From assembly GCA_038373865.1 (NCBI GenBank), contig JAXGGA010001145.1:48501-112500 (forward strand): 64,000 nucleotides of DNA, in the 5' to 3' direction. Below the pieces are notes generated by a model. The model searched no databases. It was given only the letters and a program-made list of their open reading frames with translations, and was not told the origin of the DNA. Position numbers and translations under genes: made by a program. This stretch comes from Uloborus plumipes (lineage: Eukaryota > Arthropoda > Arachnida > Araneae > Uloboridae). Numbering within the stretch: position 1 is the stretch's first letter; every line of letters starts with the position of its first letter. Shown here one piece after another: positions 1 through 11,600 of the stretch.

Positions 1-2406
1 GGTGTGACATATGTATTCTCCCCCTCCCCCCGGCAATATTTTGAATCGCTCTCTATCTTAAACTTTTTATTTTTTATTTTTAGTACGTTTTTCACATGAA
101 GAGATCAATGTATTTTTCAATATTTAATAGGATTTTCGTAATGATATTTTGTTTCAAAAAAAGAAAGAAATGTGTCGCTGATCCAATGCTATAGTCATTA
201 TGTTTCACTTATTTACTCATTTTTTCGAACTAAGGTTCATCCTGAGCTACTACAAGGTATTAAATACTCTTTTTCTTGTTAAAAGAAGGTTCTAAAGTAT
301 ATTTCGGTGGCACTTAAGTTTAGTAATCTTAATACCACATATTCTCGATTTTTTTCGGTATTTAACGATTGCATTTGTTGCTTAGTTTTTACCGGAAAAA
401 AACTTTGTCCATTTTAATTGTTTTTCAAAAAAATACTTGAAAAATAAATTATAATTTTAAAAAAAAAGTTTAATCCTGGAAGGTTTGTTTTCTTTATATA
501 TATATTTTTTTTTCTTATTTACAAAATGCAACTGGACGCACCATTTTTGAAATGCGGGGGCGCGGCTGAACGCCTGGCGCTATAAAAAATAAATATCCTA
601 ATTGAAATGACATTGACAGGATAAAAATTCAATTTAAGGAAGCAGTTCTCAACCTAGGCTTTACAGAACCTAAGGTTATCTGGAACATTGGTAATTTCTA
701 TGGTATAATAATCATTAATATATGATAAAAAGTTTAATTTTACTCAAAATTTATAAGCATTTCATCTAAAATACCGCACTACATAGAAAATACTCTTTGA
801 AAACATTTCAAACTATCAAATTAACCTCTAAACTGCCAAGTTATTTCGATGAATTAAACTGATTCAATTTAGCTGCTGATTATATTTAGCTGCAAATTAA
901 GTTTTCCCGAGATAGATTCAGGTTTGACAAAGAGATAAAGCCGAAATAAACCTTTTGTAAGACATATTCGGGTATAATAGTACGATGCACTTAACAAAAA
1001 AATAACTGGAGTAATACTCGGGGTGACATTTTGGAATATCAGTGCTGTAATGACCAAGATAATCTCGAGCATGACAGTTCAAAGGTTAAAGATGCAGCAC
1101 TGATGGAATTACAACAATATGTACAAAAGAAAAAAACCTTTGTCACACATGAAAAATTAACATTTATAAAACCCTTGCAATTCTAAATCTTCCAAAAGGC
1201 TATAAAAATTCAATTAAGTACGTATGAAACACTGTCTTGAATTATTTTGTCTCTATTCCAAGGGAATGTGTTTTTTATCTGAACTGATAAAAAACTTCAC
1301 AAAAGGCATGGCAAAAGAGTGAATTTTAGAGCTGTTGTGTGGTGAGTTTACTATTGAAAATAATATTACGCTTCATAGATGAAATTCATTTTTAAATATT
1401 AGTAAAAAAATTAGAAAGTGAAGTATTACTACTTTTTATAGCCTCTTAAATGCATTTGGATGTCCCTCCTAATGAAGCCCAGGTTTTGGGACCCCCTAAC
1501 TTAGGGGGCACCAAAAATTATAGAACAATATATGTTTTGTAATATGTTTTCTTTCCATTGTTTAGCCTTTGTTTATTATAAATGTTTTGAAATAATTTTA
1601 TACAAGTTCCTTTACATCAGCAAAACTCCAAGTGTGGTTCACTGGATACATGCAGCTGGCGGAGCTTTCCTCAATGACCTGGTCAAGTCCTTCAAAAACC
1701 TTGACATAAAGTAGTGAACCTATTTTTGAATAGGTGGACCTTAAAAAGGGTTTTCTCTTTTTGAAAGCAAAATCAGACTGGTTTTTGAGACGAAAACCGT
1801 TTAATGAATTCAGCAGCATAAAAAAATTATACTAGCACAAATTGTCAATAATTTTTAGGTTGTTCCGGTGCGGTGTAATTGTCACATGTGCTGCGCATAT
1901 GGCCTGAGAAAAATATAAGTGGAATATAATTTGTCTATAACGTCAATGTACTGCAGCCTATTGCCATGCAAATGCCCGGTGGGTCATTGTGCAGACTGCG
2001 GGAGTGAATTTTCTGGGGGGGGGGAGAAGATCCCATGAAAGGGCAAAAAATGTTTGCAATTAAAATACTATCTTCAATTGTGCAGAGTTCACGGGGGCCC
2101 CTCAGATGGATCAGGCTTAGAGTTCCAAAATTTCTAAATAGAGCCCTGGGTGTAATTATAATCCAGTGCAAACGCCCCCCCCTCTCTAAAGAATGCTATT
2201 GAGTTACACATAATTTACAATATTAGAGGAAATTTCAGAAAGGAAATATTTACAGACACTTAAATACATTTCGGTGTTCCTCAGGGGAAGCCCCTCAACC
2301 TGACCGTTGTGATGCAACAATTTATGTTACAGCTTTTAACAAACCTCGCTAAAAGTTATACTGATGCAGATAAATTGTCTACAAATACAAGATAAAATAA
2401 ATCACC
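1..2406. other. AT-rich intergenic DNA without a recognisable gene
   Basis: No exon-like stretch or recognised protein family was found on either strand. The region is A/T-rich with short C/G runs near 20, 1490 and 2020. Two loosely similar segments near 1442 and 2260 share a 'taaatgcattt/taaatacattt ... aagccc' pattern and look like two old copies of one repeat. The weak ORFs around 1530-1820 are discussed under rejected items. Confidence 0.5.
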
Positions 2407-2412
2407 TTTATT
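2407..2412 (-). promoter_or_regulatory. Candidate polyadenylation signal of CEP41
   Basis: The minus strand reads AATAAA here, about 265 bp beyond the CEP41 stop codon. It is the first canonical hexamer I noticed downstream. In AT-rich DNA such hexamers occur by chance, so only transcript ends would prove its use. Confidence 0.4.
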
Positions 2413-2675
2413 TTAATTCTATTACAATATGTGTTTGAAAAATAATTCAACTACTACATTCAGAAAACCAAAAACTATTTATAAACTTCAATTACAAAGA
2501 CACTCACAGCTGCAGAAAAAAAATTAAAAATTGATTCATAAATAGTGACTCATCTAAGAGGAGTATAAACACTGTTAAAATTATATGAAACATTCAATTG
2601 CAAAAATGTAAGACGTTCTTGTGCGATTCATATTTTGCCGGACGGTTTGAAATTCGTATGTATTCTATCTGCAAG

Positions 2676-5600
2676 TTACTTCCAAGGTGCTTTCCGTGAC
2701 TGAGGCTTGTCTTTGGCGCTTGCACTGCTCCTGATTTCGTGCCTTACGGGAGAGACATCCGTGTATCTTGAGCTGCAAGCGCTGTCTCCTCTTGCAGAAA
2801 AAGAACGCTGCTTCAAAGGTGGCAAATAACTGGATTCGTTGGACCTAGACGTAGTGGCGTCAAATCGACCTTTGCTGCAAGAACTGATTCTGGATTGGGC
2901 CCTGCCTAATGAATCTACAGCTGAGAGAGCAAGGAGGTCAAGAATTAGGAAAAGAAAAAAGGAAAACAAAGTTAGGAAAATAATTAAAACTAAGACAAAA
3001 GTGATGAAAATCAAAAGTAACAAAAATGAAAAAACCTGCATAAATGGAAAGGAAAAAGACGAAGTTGAGAATTTTATTTACCTACCGGCATATATTTTTA
3101 CTGTGCGGGAGCTATAAATACTGATATTTTAATTTAAGATTAAAAAAAGCTCAATATACCTTCAAATCTCTATGTAAAACATGAGGACACAAATACAAAA
3201 CTCAACATAAAAATTTTCAATTCAACAGTTGGAGCAGCTTTACGCTATGGCAGCAATACATGGAAGCTAATTAGACAGCAAAAAGCTTGATGCTTTTCAA
3301 ACCAAAAGTGAAGAAAGATTTTAAACTTTTACTGACCAAATAAAATATCCAATTACGACCAATACAAAAGCACCAATTGCAAGCCCATAAATACGCTGGT
3401 AAAAAAGTACAGATGATCATGAATAGAACATGTTCTCAGAATGAAAAAAAAAAAAGACCAACAATAACTGCTCTCACAAAAACCCTTAATGGCAAGAGAA
3501 AGCGATGGCGTCCAAAACTAACCTGGCAGCAGATGGCCATTTAAGAGCCAAATGCCTTTGGTTGGCCAGGCTGCGGGAGTTAGGGAGGCGGCACTAAACT
3601 GCGTAGCCTGGAAAGCTATGCAAGTTGCCTCATGCGCCACTAAGCATTAAGAGACTCAAGTCAAAGCAAGGGTTTGTCACCCATAGCCTTCAAATGGTTT
3701 ATACCTCCAGCTCGGTCATTGTCTAAGCTAAATTGATGATTACTAATGAGGATGAAACTGCAGTGTTTGGATGACATAGTCAAGCTGGCGATACATTGCG
3801 AAAATCAGTTCGTTTTGACTAAACCAGTCAGAAAATTATTTAGTTATTTTTATTCAATTCATAACTTAATTAGCTAAAAATTGGAAAAACGTTCACTGTA
3901 GCAGCTTTATTTTTATGATTGTGTTTTACATGTATGGTGAGGATAATAAATCGCCACTCTTTGCCACCATTAAGAAACATTGGCAATTCGTCTTGGCAGT
4001 AATAAAAGCAATTAAGTAACAATAAATTAATGGAATATGTAAGAGTATATAGAAACAGGGACATAAATAAATAATCCAATATTAGTTATAGAACAAAATC
4101 TTACTTATGGTTGGAAAGGCTTCACCCATGTAGCATTGCAAAGCTTGGATTTGTAAGCAACAAGTTAAGGATTAAACAAAGCACACTTTGTAATAAAGAG
4201 AGCAATAGTATTTGTTCGTTACTGAAAAAAAAAAAAAAAACACCACAACAAGTTGTTGCAAATGAAAACATTTTCAAATTTGCACACCATGAAACAGTAA
4301 TAATTTGTTTACATATTTAGTAATGTCAGATGCAAATATCACCAAAGGTCACTACTCGTAAATAAGCGAAAATATATTGATGCACTTTCACTCTTCAATT
4401 TAAATTGCTTCAAAGGGTACATTGTCCCTGCCTACTTTAACCATTTTGCTTGAACACTGTTCAGGTGTCATAGAATGTTTTTTCTTTCTTCATTTTTCCA
4501 AATGCAGCTAAGTTTTGTCTAAATTATTTGCATTCCCTTAATTCGCCTATGGTTAGATATTGTTTTAGTTATTGTATTTTCTGTTGTTAGCTATAGTTTT
4601 TCAGTAAAGTTACAGCAAAATAAATAAAGTTGAATTAAAATAAAAACACTGTAGTTAAAAATTAACCTAAATTAATAAAAAAATCATTAAATTAGCAAGT
4701 CAATAATTCAAAGAAAAAAAGACTTCATTAACCAGTGCGCTAAATCCTTTTTAAATTTTACTTTAGTCACACAACGCCTAGACAATGCTTACACTTTTCT
4801 TTTAAGTTCCCTCATAAAGGGGGATGAAAACTATTCGATTCTCTTCATACATGCCATGGTTATTCTTGTACAATATGACAGCAAAACAGGCCTAAAAATG
4901 TACAAAAAGAAAGGATATCTTCAGCAGAAAAATGATCTTTTGATTCTGTCAGTTGTAAACGGGGCGAGGCAACGTGGTGAAGTCTGGGTAAATGAAGAGG
5001 AGATAAAGATGCAGTCAAGCCAATTGGGAATATTTCTAAGGCAAATTTCAAGCCTGCAAAAACAAGACAAAGATTTATTTATTTGATATCAGAATTCAAG
5101 TTTACTTTATTTTTAAGTACAGTTAAGAAGGCATAAAAGAGAACTCTGAGTTAAGTGTCATATTGAATATTAAAGTATTTTTCAAAGATCTTGTGTTAAT
5201 TACGTATACAGCATTTATTATTAGCATACCCATTTACATGGAAAGGTTGTAGTAAAATGAATTAGATTAAATGAGGTCCTGAGGTAACTAACGAGTTAAA
5301 ACAATTCAACGATAATATTACCTATGTAGAAAATTTCTACAGTAAAATACTTCAGAACTACTAACTGCTTTTATGAATTACATAAATTTTATCCATTTGT
5401 CTAAAAATAACTGTCATTGAATAGAAGAGCATAAAATTTTGAAATTTGCACAAAATAGTAGAGTACCTAACTAAGTGAGTATTATTTGGGACAAGTGTTT
5501 ACAAATTGACAAGCAAAAACACATCATGTGATTAACCCCCTCACGGACATGCACGTAATATCACGGTCTGTTTAAATCGCCCTCAAGCCGGGCTTGCTCG

Positions 5601-8600
5601 AAAAAAACTGCCAGAAAAAAGCTACCATCATGAAATTCCATCCTCCCTTCCCCTCTCTACTTCCATTCTACTTTTTCCTGGCAGTTTTTTACGTGCAAGT
5701 CTGTCTTGAGGGGGATTTAAATAGGCCGTGATATTATGTGCATCAAGGCCGTATCCAGAGGGGGGGGGGGGGGGGCCCGACGGGCCCGCCCCCCCCCCCC
5801 CCCGAAACCAGAAATGTTTTATAATGTAAAACGGAAAAAAAAGTTTTCCTTTTTTTTCAAATTTCAAATAGCAGAAAAAAAAGTTTTTTTTTTTCTTTTT
5901 TCTATTAAATGAGTGAAAATTTGAAAAAAGACAATTCAAATTCTCATTAGCTGCAAAACATACTTGAAAACAAGACTCTCATTAGCACTTCCAGCTCTCT
6001 TTCCCAAATCAATTCAGGCTCAAGGCAAGCTAATTGTCAGTTTGATCGGCACCCCCCCCCCTTCCCCATAAAACTTATAAAACTTACACCACTCAGATTT
6101 TTACCCCCTAATCGCCGGGCCCCTAGTTTCCGGCTAGGCTGAGATTGCTTCTCACCGCCCTGATTTAATTTAGAGGGTACTTTGTTGGTCCCCATTTATA
6201 AGCATTTGTAACCCTCGAGGGATTTTAATAGCTAAACATGTCTTCAATCAACAAGACCACACAAAAACAGATACGTTCACAGACCCTCTGCTTTGTTGGA
6301 CGCTCACCAATCTTAGACAAAAGTTACTTAAAAAAAAAAAAAAAATTCCATTTACAAATGCTTAAAAACCTTGAAAACTTTGTTAAATGTAGCTGTAAAC
6401 CTTGAATTTTAAAGTTTCTACCACAAATGGGGGAGGGGGGAGGGCATCAAGTTGCGCGAAAGTCAGCTCCTTGATTAAAAAAATATTCTGCGTAATTCAA
6501 AAATCATATTCCAGCATTTTTTGTAGCATATTTTCAAAAATAATTTTTTGTGACTCACGTGTTTCATTTCTGACTATTCACTAAATACCTAATTCAGTAT
6601 TTTAGAAATTACTTTGTAATTGATTCCTCTATTAATATGTTAAGCAAGAGAAAAAATATTACCCTACCCTGTATTCTTTTTCGTTTTCTGCAGTACTAGT
6701 GATTAAAAGAGAAACCGTCGTTATAAGTATTTTTAATATCTATTTTTAATCTTTAAAAGATGTGTCTTTCAAAGTTTTAACAATTTCGTAAGACTGTCCA
6801 ATCAACTATTAAAACGTCAGAGACTGGAAAGTGCAAATGAAATGCTTCAAAGAATTTTAACTGTTCTAGAGTCTTTGAAAATCACTAAATACCTTTTTGA
6901 AACTCCTTTAAAAGTGCTTCAATCCTATTTCTTATCAAATAATTAAACTATGAATTAACTAAATGGCCAGAATGTTACTCTCGGGTCATTCCATAGAAAT
7001 GTCAACCTCAGCCGAAGAAAAAAAAATACCGAAGTAAAAAAAGTGTCAAAAAATCAATAAATAAATAAGTATATAAATATCATACAGCATAAGAAGTTTA
7101 AAAAAATCAAAAAAGTGTTGTAATTATCACTGAGATTAGCCATAATAAATAGTTTATAGTGTGTTTACTGCTTGTTATTCGATGGTTACGTTAGTCACGT
7201 TACGTTAAGGCCCGGTTTCCTAGAATCATCGCTGACGCCGGGCGCGACGCACGCTGGAATCAGAACCAGTTTGATTGGAGCGTGGCATGAAGCGACGTCA
7301 CTCTGCGGCTCAGGCGCATGCGCAGAAGGCGGCGGCGTCTGTCGCCTCGCCAGAGATCGGCGATTTCACTCCTAGGAAACCTGGCCTTTAATCACATTCC
7401 ATCTTGAGTAAAAGTGACACTTAAGATTAAAAAAAAATTAAGATTTAATAGATGTGTTTTATGTTTTTAAAAGCCAACTTTACACATTTTTCAAATATAT
7501 CATTAAATTTTTAACACTTGCTTTACTTTGAGAAATGTTTGCCTCATAACATGAGCATTTATTTTCAGGGTTGCAAAAATGTTACGTTAGTCACGCTGCT
7601 ATTTTGGTTGAAAAAATATCTACTGTCGGTAATTTTGTTTCAAATTCTTAGCAAAAATGATAAATAGATACCATGTACATTGTAAATCCACCATCATAAC
7701 TAAAAAATATTTTTTATCCTTAAAGTTACAAGTAAAACAAGTTACAAAATCAGCTCTGAATGTTACGTTACTCACTATGGAATAACCCTCTTTCGTTAAT
7801 TATTTTTTAAATCTCTACACTATTTCTTTTAAAGAATTTTATGTGTTTTAGCTATTGGTTATTTTATGTTACTAAGTGCTGTGTCTGTCGGTGAGTAGGG
7901 GAACTGATCAAAAACTACTATGTAACTATAGTGAAAACTTATGTAAGCAAGTGATAATGTGTTAATCTTTTCTCCTCCCTTGTCCTTCCTCTCTGTCGCT
8001 TAATGTTAATCATTTGTTAAACTAAACATTTTTTTGTGCTTTGATTAATCTTAATTTGCAAAGGAATGCAGAAAATTTATGAGATTGTTGTTTGCCTACT
8101 TTTCCAACATGTTTTTGAAGTCCCAATTGCCCCATAAAAGGCCTCAAAATGCAGAATTTTAAAACTTTTTTTCAAAAAATTGCCCGGGGGAGAAACCCCC
8201 GGACCCCCTAAAATTACTGATATTCTACCCCACTTAAAAAAGTTCTCATTGCATATCTCTCTTGATACCCCTACCCCCAATAAAGGTCAGTTCAAGAAAT
8301 ATAATAAGAATAAAGAAGAATAAAGAAATGAAAAAAAAAAAAAAAAACACGTACGCACGCACACACACATAAAACATGGGAGGGGGGGGGCAGCTAGAAA
8401 TTAGACTCATAACACACACAAAAATGTATGTGTGTTTGAGCAATGTGCGAAACTGGGCCCCTCCCGAAATTTTTTTCTGGATACGGCCTTGATGTGCATG
8501 TCTGTGAGAGGGTTAAATAAGTACTTGACCCTCTGATAGTTCCAACCCACAATTTCCATAGACAACTCTAAAGTAGCAAATCTGCGCATCCAGCGATTTT

Positions 8601-11600
8601 CACTGACATGTGTTTTCTTCCAATATTGTTGAGTGCATCCCTTGATTTCCCTGTTTAACCACTGAAACAAATTATACATGAGCATTAGATGTTTGCTTTA
8701 TGATTTGGCCAATGGGTTTTGTTAGTTGTCCACTAAATTCCGGCATTGGAAAGCAAGTAAAATTGCTGCTCAAAACTTAACTTTTTGCCACTTTTTTCAT
8801 AGAATGCATTTTTTGAAGCAATTTTGGTCCACAGCTTCAGTAGTCAGAGGGTTGAGTATATTTCGACAAAATTTTGGAAACTTGTAATGACTTTTTTACA
8901 GATAAAGTACAAAGATATCGTGAACAATTGTGACAGTTAACAAGACCTGTAAAAGCTTTACATAAAAAGTATTTATTCATGGAATAAAATCGCAACATTT
9001 AAAAGTAGACCATTATGACTATATTTTTTCTCAATCCTCTTTTGTATCCTCGACTTAGAGAAATGCTATAAAAACAAGTATCTGATAAAGTTTGTACCAT
9101 ACCGAATTAGAGACTGTTAATGCATATAGTCTACAAAATGAATATACTACTGACTTAGGTTTTAGATCCTTTGCAACTGTAGATACAGCATAATCATAAT
9201 ATTTAAAAGAACTCACAGGTTTGACAACTAAAGAGGAAGTAAAAGTAAAATTTAGAAGTGGATATCAAGAGTTCATCAAAATCAATACCAGACTTCTAAC
9301 ATATCATGGAAAAGAGTGCAGAAATTTCAAATTGCTTTTTTTTTATTGTCCTTGTATGAGCCTGCTAATTATTAGTTTGATGCAATACCTAATTTACGAT
9401 TTTAGGAAAAAGGATGGTCTGCTTTTTTCTAAATCACTCATGATGGTCATTTCAGTTCATGTCTGCCTTTTGATTTAAATAGGTAGCTAGATAAATATAT
9501 AAAATAGGTGTAAACAGTAACAGTGTTTGAATATGTTATAATCCATTATGTAAGAACTTATGGATTTTGGTAGATATTCCCCTTCCTCTCCCTCCATGTA
9601 AAGGGGAATGAGATTCTGAAACGATTGGAATAAAAGTCGTAGACTTTCAGAAGCTTCTAATTTTACAACAAGTGACTAGAAATACTGGGAAAAAAGTGCT
9701 TACTTCTAACATACTTTTAAAGTCTTAAACTGCTTCATTTTCATCTTAGACAACTACTCAGTCTAATCCATTCATTAAAAAATAAATAAATAAAATAAGA
9801 AGAAAGAAAGAAAAAAAAAACTTACCTCCAGACAATAAGAAAACATTTTCATAGCCTCTTTCTATTAAGGTGGTAGCAACTCTGCTTGCAATAACTTCAT
9901 CTTCATCATACAAAATAATCAGTTTGAATCTATCGTTTTTCTTAAACTTAATTAAGGAAAGTATTTCATAAATACATAAATGAATAAATAAGCAAAATAA
10001 GGACAATCTACTTATATTAAAAACTGAGTATCTTTCTCCCTATCTTCTTTCTATGTCATGCTTCTTTCTCCTGAACGCCAATGAACTGAAAATCGAACTA
10101 GGTACCGATAGATTCGTAATTTTTCCGACTTCATTAGTTTTAATTTATATAATTATACGATTTTAATTAAAGAAGATATCAATTAATAAGTAGTCAAATT
10201 TAAAGTGATTTGTGTGTGAAACAGTAAAAATAACGATAATGGGAATTTTGAAGGAAGGTTTAACTGAATCAAACATGAAACTCATTAGCGGGACACATAA
10301 GTAGCGCCTCATTAGTTTTAATTTACATAAGGCTTAATAAAGGGATCCTGAAGAAATTGAGAAAAATCTTCAAATTTTTGCTCAAATTTAAAGCGATTTG
10401 TCCTAAATGCTTAAATATGAAATCAATTGTTATGAAACGTGGTAATGAGAATTTTGAACGAAGGCTTAACTGAATCAAACATGTAACTCATTAGTGGGCC
10501 ACGTAAGTAGTATATCTTAAAATCATATGAACATTAAATTATGTCAAATAATATAACATTAGAATGAGGTAAAAGTTAGGAGGGGGGAGAACATTATGCA
10601 TCAACAACATGCCACAAGAAGCTAATCTAGCTGCACTGGCAGCAAGAAACAAATAAATACAGACACAAGTTAAAAATTATACAATTGAGAAGAAAAAACA
10701 AATTGATATAAATTTTCTATTGAAAATCATATAGGGTCATTCCATGTCGAGTGATCCAACGTTTTTTATCTTACATTTTTGTATTTCTTTCACATTTGGC
10801 TCATCAATTGTACCCCTTGAGGTAATCAAAAGTCTCAATTTTTTTATTTTTATCTCCATTATTTTTTCATTTATGAGACTTTGAACTTTGGTAAAACCCT
10901 CGTTTTTCCATGGATAAGGGTACATAAAAGGGACCATAACTCGGCACCAAATATAGATAGAACAATTTGGTAAATGGCATTTTAAAGTACGTTAGTTGCC
11001 GCTTAATCTGATATGCAACATGACTAATTTGATAAAAATTTTCTTTTTCAAAAAATGAAATTTAAATTTCAAATTTAAATTTCTCAAAAAACATATAATT
11101 AATTTTTTTGAAAAAATTCTCAAAAATTTTTGTGTATTTCATCTATGTTTGTACAAATTTTTAGATTGGGATCTCAATGGGATCATATTTTTTTGAATTT
11201 TTGAATAAAACTGTATAGGAAAAAAATGATATTTTTTAGATTCTATTTATTTAAATACTAAGTTCTCTTGCTTGTGATGGTCTAAAAAGTAGTGAACAAA
11301 CATGAATATGTTTAAAGTGAGCTAGCATGAGCTTATAGATTTGTCAGGTTCACCCCCTCCCCCTTCCTCCCCCGCACAACCACTCTTTTTTAATTCAAAA
11401 CTGTTCAAAATGTTTAAAAAAAAAAACTCTTTGATACAAAATGAATACTAAACTTTTTTAAAGTTGGTAAATGAGTTTCCTTATAACTAGACGAAGTATC
11501 CCCCTCCTCCACCCAAATATACCATTAACGCTGTACTATTATGACGTCTAACCTGGGGATTGAATTGACTATTATTTTTACTCTAGGTAAGTGAGCTAGC

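Larger units (their letters stand above)
5536..8512. mobile_element. TTAA-flanked piggyBac-like non-autonomous element (composite)
   Basis: The ends are inverted: CCCCCTCACGGACATGCAC on the left and the complement of CCCTCTCACAGACATGCAC on the right, each bounded by TTAA (5532-5535, 8513-8516). The inverted repeat continues with ATCAAGGCCGTATCCAG, which on the left is displaced by a small foldback (5554-5744). TTAA duplication and a CCC start are piggyBac traits. No transposase was recognised. Another element (6983-7798) sits inside, and G/C homopolymers follow the left end. It lies in the last-but-one CEP41 intron. Confidence 0.65.

Noticed and set aside
1532..1819. Overlapping short ORFs, one with a WIHAAGGAFLNDLVKSFKNL stretch faintly like a pogo/Tigger transposase segment
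   Set aside because: The match is one short stretch, no DDE motif or terminal repeats were found, and both strands are open by chance. Not enough to call a transposon.
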